A program made the translations under genes and the position numbers. The notes under the pieces were generated by a model, which was given only the letters and a program-made list of their open reading frames with translations, did no database searches and was not told the origin of the DNA. Positions 21,800 through 32,274 of a stretch of 64,000 bases of DNA are shown piece by piece. Positions within the stretch are counted from its first letter, which is position 1. Each line of letters starts with the position of its first letter. The DNA lies in the NCBI GenBank assembly GCA_036365455.1, contig JAWQUS010000032.1, positions 16,748,001 through 16,812,000 of the forward strand, given 5' to 3'. The DNA comes from Macrosoma leucophasiata. Its lineage: Eukaryota > Arthropoda > Insecta > Lepidoptera > Hedylidae.

Positions 21800-22020
21800 T
21801 TAAAAGTGGCAAACAAGCATACAGTTCACATTGATGTTAAGTGATGACTGCAGCCTATAGACACCCACACAATGACCAGAGGTAAAAATGCAGATGCGTT
21901 ACCACTTCTGAGGCCTAAGGTGTTATGCCTCTGTTCCGGAAATTACAGGGCCGTACATTACCACCTGACCGGAACACGATAGTGCTGAACACTACCATTT
22001 AGCGGTAAGTATGGGAGGTA
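21800..22020 (-). repeat. Repeat family A, near full length
   Basis: Minus orientation from TTTTAAAAGTGGCAAACAAG to TTTAGCGGTAAGTATGGGAG. The head is missing. Confidence 0.8.
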
Positions 22021-22610
22021 GCTGGCACTCTATCGACCAAATCTGTCTATATATGAAAGCGTCCGTTGGGCAGCCCTTAAAAAATCAAATTCGCTCCGAT
22101 CTGACTTCACTGTCGATTCGTTTGAATAGAATAGGAGCTTTTACACCCTTTCAGAATATCTGACGCATCCATGATCACGTTGTTGCCGTGTGTTTTTCTC
22201 AATGGGGACGAAAATAAAGGTGAAAAAATTTCATACAAAATTCTGACTGCTTGTAAACGCTTCCACCATTCGAAAATAATTAATCGGATTTTTGAGAGCT
22301 CCCTGACTGGTGTATACCAACGTGCGTTCAACGCAAGAGTGCCTGATGTGTGCCAGTTTCGTCTTTGTAGTTGAAACACAGAATTTGTTTGTCATGATCC
22401 ATTGGAATCGATTGATTGGATTGGAATAGGAAGCACGCACACTGTCATTGGATATGTGGACACATCTAACTACAGTTGGCGCCGATCGCATTCTTGAATG
22501 CATAGCAATTTAAATTCTGTTGTTAAAAAAGACTTATGACTTGTAATTTCGGGCATTAGATTGTGATATCTGAGTCTTCATTTCTTTCAAATTATCTTCA
22601 AATTTTATGT
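22021..22610. other. No gene assigned
   Basis: Overlapping frames of up to 90 codons on both strands (22107-22503) have no recognised family, start context or splice signals. Confidence 0.35.
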
Positions 22611-22612
22611 AA

Positions 22613-22855
22613 GAGCGTTCAAGTATTTTGACTTTCCCCCACCCCCACTATAAAAGTAACGAATAATACATTCGAGGGAGTTCCCGATACAGCGAGAAGA
22701 GTTGCCAACTTAGAAGATTTTAATTCCAATTTTTTTATTTAAAAACAATGTTACGTAACACGTTGTTCGAATCCCCACTCCTGCCCTTGTAACGTATTAA
22801 AAGACCCTCCCCCCTTTTCCCCCCAAAGTGCGTTACGTAATACCTGAACGCTCGA
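22613..22855. mobile_element. MITE-like element with GAGCGTTC ends
   Basis: Ends AGAGCGTTCAAGTATT and AATACCTGAACGCTC are inverted. The interior contains GTTACGTAACACGTTGTTCG and C-runs. No clear target duplication. Confidence 0.5.
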
Positions 22856-23178
22856 ATGTCGAATCCAATCAAATCATGACAAACAACGTCGTATATTCTA
22901 AGTATAACATTTAACTCGAAAATTGCTGTACTCGGATAATATAAGATTGCATGGTTTCTAAATGTTATAGAAGAATGAGAACGTAACTAGGATTAATAAT
23001 GTAAAGAAGTGTAACTAAGCCAAAACAATGGTTCCACGTATAGACACACTGTGGGCGTGGCATAAGGACACACCGCAGCACAGCACGTCAGCCTATTTTA
23101 CGTTTGTTATATATTATTTCGCATTAACACATGCTTGTGAAATATATTTAGATTTAAAGAAAAATGGAAAGAAAAATT

Positions 23179-23255
23179 TGACTTCAGGCGAGACTCGAAC
23201 TCGCGGCCTACTGGGAATCTAGTCCAGCCGCTCTTCCAATTGAGCTACTGAAGTC
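23179..23255 (-). tRNA. tRNA-like sequence (probable pseudo-tRNA)
   Basis: Acceptor GACTTCA/TGAAGTC pairs perfectly; D and T arms intact. Anticodon-loop CTAGATT (AGA) without the long variable arm expected for tRNA-Ser. Confidence 0.45.
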
Positions 23256-23314
23256 CTGCTGCTACCATAAAGCAATGCAATAAATGTGAAGGAAAGATTT
23301 GACAAATCGGGCAG

Positions 23315-23391
23315 GACTTCAGTAGCTCAATTGGAAGAGCGGCTGGACTAGATTCCCAGTAGGCCGCGAGTTCGAGTCTCGCCTGAAGTCA
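23315..23391 (+). tRNA. tRNA-like sequence (probable pseudo-tRNA)
   Basis: Same sequence as the minus copy at 23179-23255. It has the best-paired acceptor stem in the window, A box TAGCTCAATTGG and B box GTTCGAGTC. Confidence 0.45.
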
Positions 23392-23429
23392 ATTTTTTCT
23401 TTCCATTTTTCTTTAAATCAAAATATTTT

Positions 23430-24197
23430 ACGTTTTCTTGCCACTCGGCTAATTGATATTATCGCGACCAATCGAATGCAAGCATTGGCTTTGTTGTAAG
23501 TGTGAGTGTTTGTTATGATTCCATTTACGTTTACGTTTGTAATTGGAACCAAAATTGAAGCGATGATTGTTTGAGAGTTACATTTCTATACATCATTATT
23601 CGTTGGACCTTAATAATAAATTACGTTAAACAAATAGACACGTCTTTGTTTATATGGTGGCAAGAGAAGAGCCGGGTTGTCTATAGATTATTTGTTACTA
23701 AGCAACTGCACGAGCGAGACATGTTATTATTAGACAGTGTGCGAGTCTGAAGGAGAAAACAATAATAGACTATACATCTTTTTTATATATCTAAATATTG
23801 TCTGAGGTGTCTCATGTGGGACACCTGATTGGAACGAAGTTCCTCTTCAACTTTTAACGAATCACTTTCACAATCCATAGTTTATTTTTAAAAATAACTA
23901 AAACTACACACGAACACGACAAAATAATGTACGCATACACAGCAGACGCGCGCGTCGCGTGACTTGTCACTGTCGAGAGAAAGAGAGAGACAGAACGAAT
24001 AAGTCGAATCCTATACTCGGCCTGCCCCCTCTCCGAGCGCTACGCATTATAGTAAAAGTGTCGTGAGGATTTTTCGTGACGCTCCTCCTAGCCCCCCCCT
24101 TAGCCAGCGTACCGCGCGATAAAGAAGTTCCAAACTTCGCTCCAAAAAACATACTTGGTATCGAGCTTTCTTCCTTCTAGATGCTTTGTATAACCTT
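23430..24197. other. No gene seen
   Basis: Includes a CG-rich patch (GACGCGCGCGTCGCG near 23945). No coding support. Confidence 0.4.
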
Positions 24198-24292
24198 TTA
24201 GTACAGTACCCAGCAAGAAATATTATCGAGCCTACGAAAGAGACAATCGGCTAGTTTCCACTTCGTAGAGCGTTATCTCTGCTGCACACTGC

Positions 24293-24994
24293 ATATGTTA
24301 TCTTGATTTGACCCAGGAGCGACTTAACAAACTTGAGCGCCTCCAAAATCTTTGCATACGGTTCATATATGGCTTACGCAAATATGACCATATTTCTCAA
24401 TTTCGTGTTGAGCTCAAGTGGCTTCCTATACGTCTTCGCAGGAATATTCATATTCTCTCTCTTCTTTACTGTCTTCTATTCGTTCCACAATCTCCTGACT
24501 ATCTTAAAAATCATTTCAGTTACCTTTGCCAATCAAATCCTCTCTATCTACGATCCCCAGAAAATCTACTTCGTCAAATTCCTCGTCACTCTTCTTCCTT
24601 CGTTGCAAATTCTTTTACAGTAACTGCTGTACGTCTGTGGAATTCCTTGCCCTTAAACATAAGGCAAGCACAGACTCTTGAGTCGTTTAAAAAACGACTC
24701 TTTGACTATTACTTTGCTGCTATAACTTAACATCATCATTCCTATTGCAATATTATTAAGTTTTGTGTTTTAATTAGGTTTATATTTATGTAATGTGTGT
24801 ACCTATCTATTTATTTATTTATTTATTCACAATGTTTTCCTTAATTTGATGTACACCCTGCCTCTGTAATTTAACATTTCTCTTTCCACAGACCGGTTGT
24901 CTGGAAGAGATCGCTTTTACCGATAAGACCGCCTGATTGTACTTTCTCTTTGTTTTTCTATTTTAATAAAGAATATTTACTTACTTACTTACTT
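24293..24994 (+). mobile_element. 5'-truncated jockey/CR1-type LINE, 7-bp TSD
   Basis: Encodes the C-terminal end of a reverse-transcriptase ORF (frame 24308-24730: RLQNLCIRFIYGLRKYDHIS, LWNSLPLNIRQAQTLESFKK). A 3' UTR ending in (CTTA)n follows. The duplication ACACTGC flanks it at 24286-24292 and 24995-25001. Severe 5' truncation is usual for LINEs. Confidence 0.88.
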
Positions 24995-25028
24995 ACACTG
25001 CCTAAGTAAGCACTAATAGTCTGATATT

Positions 25029-25420
25029 GGTCAAGTTTTTTTTTTAATTTAAAATGGCATCGCTATTACGCATATTGCCAGTGTCAAGTAAAACGATATT
25101 TTGTATTTGTGTAAAAGCAGCGTTAAAGTTAGAATCAGTCAGTCAGTTTATTATTTATTATGTCAGTCAAGTGAGTCACAGTCAGTAATACGAGTAAAGC
25201 GATGGCTACTTTACCAGAACATTTACAATGAAGTTTTGGAGGCAACCTGATAGGCCGTGTTTTCGCACTGTTATTCTATTTCAATTTACACGGGCACTGT
25301 AATAAACCTAATTCCATCAAAATGCCACCAACTTTATTTAATATAACTCAAAAATACACCAATAAAACGAAGAGATCACCACACGCCTCTTTCAAGGTTC
25401 CCGCCAAAACTCTGGTCAAG
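25029..25420 (-). repeat. GGCGGGAA-head retroposon, variant D, with 7-bp TSD
   Basis: Element 25036-25413, minus orientation: T-run at the left, GGTTCCCGCCAAAACTCT at the right. GGTCAAG is duplicated at 25029-25035 and 25414-25420, and occurs once in the empty-site relative at 43751. Confidence 0.88.
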
Positions 25421-25552
25421 ACTTGATCAAACTGGTTGACAAGCGTCACGTATGTAAGGTGCGAAAGAGATAACGCTCTACAGACCCGAAATAAGGCGAA
25501 GTCTCCTTCTTAAGATCGATCTGCATTATTTCTTGTTGGATACTGTAGCATT

Positions 25553-26635
25553 ACGCGTTTATTTGTTAAACGTCATTAGTAGTAATAAAAATAGCGAATT
25601 GGATTAAATTTTCATGGAGGACGTATTTTATTCTCCTCACAATCTTTTTGACTGCCAAAAAAAACTCCAGGCATTTACCACGTTAGAAACGTGGATTTTT
25701 TTTACTTAAATTGTATGTAAATGACTCCTATCAGATACAGGGTTGTTGGTTTATAAATTATTTAAAAATAAGTGGTCGCGAGTTCGAGTCAAAGACATTT
25801 TTTACTTTAAAAAATATAAAAAAATTGTTTCTATTAACTATTGCAGAGGCAAAAGAATTTAGGCCCTATGGCGACCAACTCACCTGCATTTTGACTTCTA
25901 GTTTTCGTGCAGATGTAAGCTGCAGTATTTACCATCACTACAAAAAAAAACACTTTATTTTCTCATTAAAATATTTTTTTTAACAGTAAAAGCTTAAAAT
26001 CCAAACACATTCTGTAACTGATGGAGAGTTGTATTTCTATACTTAAATATACACCGTGTAGATGAAATCTCAGGTAATTGTATTATAAACATCAGGTAAT
26101 CGTATTATAGGCATTTAATTTATACTCTAATAAATTAATACATACATTTGGTCTTTTATTTATCTCCGCACTACCCGCACCACTACTACATCTTCATCAT
26201 CATCTATATGGCGCACTTCTCATTTTAGGTTTTTTTATGAAATGGAAGTGGCAAAGTGATAACTGCAGCCTGTCACTTTTTCCGATATTTTTTAAAAGCC
26301 TAATATTATTAAAAATACATGGTTACGTTTTTGGTAGGTATATCGTTGATTTCTGGGACACCTGTACATTTTTGTAATTTCAAAAAGTATAGGAAACCAA
26401 ATAAATATCGCTCTTTATATCGTTCTAATAATTTATTTATTTATCTATATTTATGTAATATTACGTAATTTTGTATATAAATATAACATTAGTATGCATG
26501 GAAGTTTTATGTAGTTGGGCGGCTTGTAGTTCGCAAAGCCACTTACGGTGGTCCTATCAGAACACCAGCGCTGTAGTGCCAACTACAGCAATCAGTTGAG
26601 ATGGGTACCATTTTTTTGGTCTCACACATACATCA
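25553..26635. other. No gene; small fragments only
   Basis: TGGTCGCGAGTTCGAGTC at 25771 is a scrap of the tRNA-like repeat. A short minus family A tail is near 26246-26275. Otherwise AT-rich without coding support. Confidence 0.45.
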
Positions 26636-26776
26636 TGCCGGTAGTTGTGTTAAGTTGTTTCTGTTTTTATTATTGTTTTTTTTTCTTTATTATTATTATC
26701 ATTTGTTTATTTAGTGTGTGTGTGTGTGTGTCAAAAAATAAACTATTTCTATTTCTATTTCTATTTCTCTTAAAAT
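26636..26776 (+). repeat. LINE 3' end with (TATTTC)n tail
   Basis: T-rich sequence with a GT run, AAAATAAACTATTTC and TATTTC repeats. Minus-orientation relative with (AGAAAT)n at 33645. Confidence 0.45.
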
Positions 26777-26843
26777 AAATAAATATCGCTTTTGAACGCA
26801 CTAGTTTCGAATTAATAGTTTTTGAGATATTACCTATCTAATT

Positions 26844-27120
26844 TTACTGGTGGTTGAGCTCCAGTGACGGAGTTCGCGGGCGTAGGCACCACCGCATTAC
26901 CTTTTATACTTTCCTCTAAATGGTAGTGTTCAGCACTATCGTGTTCCGGTCAGGTGGTAATGTACGGCCCTGTAATTTCCGGCACATAGGCATAACACCT
27001 TAGGCCTCAGGAGTGGTAACGCATCTGCATTTTGACCTCTAGTCTTTCTGTAAATGTCTATAGGCTGCAGTCATCACTTAACATCAATGTGAGCTGCAAG
27101 CTTGTTTACCACTTTCATAA
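26844..27120 (+). repeat. Repeat family A, full length
   Basis: TTTTACTGGTGGTTGAGCTC through GTTTACCACTTTCATAAC. Confidence 0.85.
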
Positions 27121-27417
27121 CAGTCATGTCTTTTCTGTTTTTTATAAATCTTTGACTTCATGAAAAGATTTTAAATTTGAACTCTGAGCCAAATTCATAT
27201 CGTAGTTTTTCGTACGCCAGTAATATTGTGGCAGATACCTATTAGAAATTTTATTTTCAGCATAGGTACGCACTTCAAGTTCTCCATCCATATGAGACGG
27301 TCGATTTAAAAAACTATGGTGGGGTTACCCCGTAGCAAAAAGTATACAAATACTTTGCCCAGAAGTGGAGTTTGACATAGAGACAAATAATTAAAACCAA
27401 TTAAATTTGTATACCTA

Positions 27418-27423
27418 TTTATT
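27418..27423 (-). terminator. Polyadenylation signal of the serine protease gene
   Basis: AATAAA on the minus strand, 40 bases past the TGA stop at 27463-27465. Confidence 0.6.
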
Positions 27424-27462
27424 ACTTTCAAGGAACATAGACGACATTATCTTGTTTATCCT

Positions 27463-27611
27463 TCATTTGTTATTAACGACATGTATTTTATAAGAGTCAT
27501 CGGAATCTTCTTCTGCCTCGGGTTCTGGCTGAATGTCAGCGCTGCTCCAATCCAGGTTGATGCCAGTCACCTCTAGGTACCATTCGTGGTAGTGGCCGGG
27601 ACGCACGTAGG
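27463..27611 (-). CDS. Serine protease exon 8 with stop
   Basis: Residues 267-315: AYVRPGHYHEWYLEVTGINL, then the acidic tail and TGA at 27463-27465. Acceptor CCCTCAG. Confidence 0.9.
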
Positions 27612-30600
27612 CTGAGGGTGGTAATTTTAGGTTATGAAAATGGCAAGTATGTAGACAGTTCAATAATCTATATAAACTCCTGTCGCTTGGTGAAATATGT
27701 TCGAGTACATGTCGATGATTATCTCCAAGTACAGGATTGTATTTGACACAGTTACACTAGCCCAAGAAAGCGGATATTCATATTTTGCGCGTACACAAAC
27801 GTAATAATACAGTACTTAGTCGTAGTAACTTGTTCACATAATAAATAATAATGGCAACCCATTACACGTCCTACTGCTAGGCACGAGTCTCTTCTCTTTT
27901 TGGGGGAAGGCCTGGAGCTTACTCCATCACGCTGCTCCAATGCGGGTTGGTGGAGATACGGGTTGCTAATGCGGTGGGCAACCCGCTGTCGGATGTTTTC
28001 AAACCGCTTAACGACTTCTATCTATTGATAGCAACCGGGACCGACGGCTTAACGGGCTCTCCGAAGCACGAAAACGCACATTTTAATTTTCCACTAGCGG
28101 TCACCCATCACACACTCGACGGTGCCCGTATTGGTTAACCAAGATCGCTGAAGATCTACACCTGCCACGGGGCCATGCGCGCTTTTTCACTTGTTCACAT
28201 GTATTGCGTTAATCAAGATCATGGCTCAATGATTGAAGAAAAGAAATGTAATCTGAGGGAAAGCGGTTCTTACGGCCTGTGCTTGAACCGAAATTAACGA
28301 CAAGCATTGTTAGGCTAACCATCAGCCACTTTGTATAGCACTTGCATGGCACGCAACATGTTCACTAAGACGATGATAAACGCATGATGGCTCGATAATT
28401 GAAATAAGTGAGGGCTGTAGAAGTAGAAAAAACATTTATTAGTACAGTGTAGCTGTATATCTGCATATATTCTCACCAGTCCCGCCATGGTAGGCTGGCC
28501 GTCAGCGTGCACCTTCGTCGCCTGATTATGGTCTTAATAGATAGAATCTGGATCATAGATAGATGATTGAAGAAATAATGGTTGAGTTACGGGCCAAAGG
28601 CTATTGCTAGCAGTGAACCCGAAGCTGATAAGGCCTACCATCGTGGGCCGACCGTCAGCGTCAATCTTAACCTAGTTATGGCTATAAGAAAATCCAGACA
28701 AAAGACAGTGGAGAGATAAAAAATGTAACCCAAGGGTAAGGGCATATTGCAGCCGGCGTGATTCGAAGCTGACGACGCTCACCATTGTCGACTGACCGTC
28801 AGCATCCACTTTAAAAGCCTAGTTATAATTTTAATAAATTCCAGACTAGATGAGATCTAATGAAGTCTAACCTGAAGGCCAGGGGCTATTGCATCCAGCG
28901 CTAGACCCGAAGCTGACGACGCCTACCATTGTAGGGCGACCGTCATCGTCCACTTTAGTTAACGGCCCGCCGCTGTCACCCTGAGAACAGGAGCTTTGTT
29001 TAATTTGTCTTATGAAGTTGGTGAGTGGAACATGCATGTAGTTTATGGTGACGGAAAGTGTATAGTGTGAGTACAGTAAATATGTGGTAGGTGTACGTAT
29101 ACGCGATAGGTACCCATGCGTACGGATTGGTCCCCAAGAGATAGCAGTGAAAGTGGAATTCGCGTAATTCAGGGACCGGGGTTCACCTTTGCATATAAAT
29201 AAGTAAGTTCAAATTACTAATTTTTTGATCTTTTGGATGACATAATTATAGGTAAATCAATAAAGTATCCTCGAACTTCTCGTAAACTGAACACTGACCG
29301 AGCAGAGTGGGGTCCGGGAGCTGATGCGCGCGGAATTCGCGTAAAACGGGGTAGTGTAAGTCGGGGTATTACTGTACTGTAGACTGTAAGTAAACATCTT
29401 ATTCATGAGTATTCTTACTAGTGGTGGAGCTCCAGTGTCGGAGTTCGAGGGCGTAGTTTATTTACCGCCAAACGGTTAGTTCAGCACTATTGTGCTCGGG
29501 TTAGATGGTATGTTATCATCATAATTTCAGCCAAAAGCGTCCACAGCTGGACAAAGGCCTCTCTCAAAGATTGCCACAACGAACGGTCCTGGGCCGCCCT
29601 CATTCAGCGATTGCCCGCGACCTTCACCAGGTCGTCGGTCCATCTCGTGGGGGGCCTGCCTACGCTTCGTCTTCCGGTACGTGGTTGCCACTTCAGAACT
29701 GTTCTGCCCCAACGGCCGTCAGCTCTGCGAGCTATGTGCCCTGCCCACTGCCACTTGAGTTTCGCTATTCAGTAGGCTATGTCGGTTACTTTGGTTCTCA
29801 TGCGGATCTCCTCATTTCTGATTCGATCTCGCAGAGAAACTCCGAGCATAGCCCTCTCCACTTCTCTCTGTGTGACCTTGAGCCTTCTTATGAGGCTAAT
29901 AGTGAGCGAGCGAGATGGTATGTATGGCCCTGTAATGACTATCACACATCTTCAATTTAACGTTCGGTTTTTGTGTAGATGTCTATGGGCTGCAATATTC
30001 TCTTACAATCTATGTTGCATGCATGTTTGCCACCATGATTACATTGAAATAAGTATTATGTACCTGGCAAGAAGATTGAGCAGTATCATTGTAGTACTCG
30101 GCGCATATCGTCTGGTCCTTGATGACGGCGCTGTTGGGGTACCAGCTCAAGCACTCCTCGTTTGAAATACCGCGTAAATGCACCCAGCGGAGCACCTCCG
30201 ATGATGTGCCACCTGGATAAAAACATCATCAAGTCTTAAGAAACGTGACATGAAAATTTATGTGCATTTATTTGTTTGGGTACGTGTAATAATGAAATAA
30301 GTTCCTAGAAATTAAGTTGAAATATTGTATTTAACACCATCCCCTCCCAAGGGTTTCTGCCTTGTTGTGGCAGGGGGCTCAGTAGCCGGTGGTTGTCTCA
30401 ACACCGGCGAAGCTAAGAAGAACCCAGCGAGGGAGCGGCGTTTGGGCTTCGCTATTAGCTGCTGTGGTGAGGATACGACTGGGGAAGAGGTGCACCCTGT
30501 CCCCAGTCGTCTAATCATGAATCTCTCCACCCGGGCGTCTTCAGACGCCTGGTGTTGTGAGTGGTCTAGGTAGGGACGACGAACCAAAGGGCTCTGCGGA

Positions 30601-32206
30601 GGGCTCGGAAACGAGGTGGTGGTGGGGTCAAGGATGTGGGCGATAGCGTCCCGGGACCTCGCCAATGTGGCGGAGTTGGAACACCCAGGGGTTTTTAGTG
30701 GGTAGACTGGAAACTGGAAGACTGGACTGGAAGCTGGAAACTTTTTTAATACGGCCCCGATCCAACCAAAGACAAAGTGCCCTTGGGCAGGACCAATTTA
30801 TTCCTTTGTCTTAGTTGAATACGCGAATTAATATCATCAGTTTTATTATTCAATTTCATATTTTTCTTCACTAGTTTGCACGATTCTAAAATATATTTAT
30901 AATGAAATTACAGTTAGGATTTTATATCGGGTGAAATATGGCCTGCAACTGTCTAATTTGTTTATATTGGCTAGGATTCTGATACATCTTTTTTGGGCGA
31001 CTAACAGTTTATGTACGTCAGTGCTATTTCCCCACAGTGGTATCCCATAACGAAGCCATGCATGCGCATATGCGTGGTACGCTAGTTTGGCTGTATTTGT
31101 ATTTGTGGATCTTTTTAATTCGTAAAGAGCATATGTAAATCTAGACAACTTATTTAATATGTATTCAATATGACACTTCCAATTCAAGTTACTGTCTAAA
31201 TTAATACCTAGCAATGAGAAATTATTTACGCATTCTAGCTTATTACTATTTATAGAGAATTGAATATATAATGGTCTTTTTTTCAGAGTTTTTAAAGTCA
31301 TTAATTTTTTTTTTTTTAAGTTTAATGTTAGATTTAGTTCTTTTAGCCAGGAAATTATCTCATTTGTAACATTTTGCAGCTTATTGTTTATTTCAGATTC
31401 ATTTTTTATGGATAGTATTACCGACATATCATCAGCAAATAGTATGGATGTGTCTTATAAAATTGTGGGCAAGTTATTTATATACATAAGAAAGAGAAAA
31501 CACCCTATCACACTTCCCTGGGGGATGTATTTTGACAGTATTTTACTTTCTGATCTGACATTAACTATTGTATTTGTATCCAGGCACTTATGCTGAATTT
31601 CTACAGATTGCAAACGGTTTTTAAAATAAGAACTAATCCAGTCGTGGAGTTCACACAACTTATAACATATAGTGCTCGATTAAAACCTCATAATCACTAT
31701 TTTCGCTTGAGTCAGGAGGAGGTCTACGCAGAACAATGTCCTTTAAAGAAGCAGTGGATGGGTTAACTTATTCAAAGCACTCACCATTAATCTGATCGTC
31801 AGTCAACCCGTACCCACTGACGGTAAGTACGACGCCAGTGTAGTCAATATTTTTCTGCTCGCTGTTCTGTAGTCTGCATGGCTGGATGTTTGCTGGTGAA
31901 GAATATTTAATATGAGGTATATTTTTTAAACGTATGTGTCCGTAATAACTATCACTGAGACATAACAATTTAGGTCTCAGGGGTGGCAAGGCATCTGCAT
32001 TTTAACCTCTGGTCTGTATGTCTATAGGCTGCAGTCATCACTTAACATCAATGTGAGCTGCATTCTTGTTTGCCATCTTTCTTACATAAAAAAAATGTTT
32101 GGGCAGATGAAATGGCTCCGTAATAACAATCACAGAGCTATCAAGAGGTCTCAGGCCTCCCCCTTAGACCTGGTCTTTGTGTAAGTGTCTATAGGCTGCA
32201 GTTAAC

Positions 32207-32274
<68 letters not shown>

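Larger units (their letters stand above)
23105..23425. repeat. Inverted pair of tRNA-like repeat units
   Basis: Two copies of the tRNA-like unit in head-to-head orientation. The tRNA 5' ends face each other across a 59-base spacer, and the ACACATGC..GAAATATATTT flank is kept on the left. Confidence 0.85.
24198..25552. mobile_element. MITE (CAGTACC..AGCAAGAAA) split by a LINE and a retroposon
   Basis: MITE pieces at 24198-24292, 25002-25035 and 25421-25552 read continuously against the undisturbed relative at 43632-43888. The interruptions are a LINE 3' end and a GGCGGGAA retroposon, each with its own target duplication. Confidence 0.85.

Noticed and set aside
22107..22503. Overlapping 67-90-codon frames on both strands
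   Set aside because: No domain, no start preference and no splice sites. Coding not supported.
31384..31596. Plus-strand frame across the LINE
   Set aside because: Antisense shadow of the reverse-transcriptase frame.
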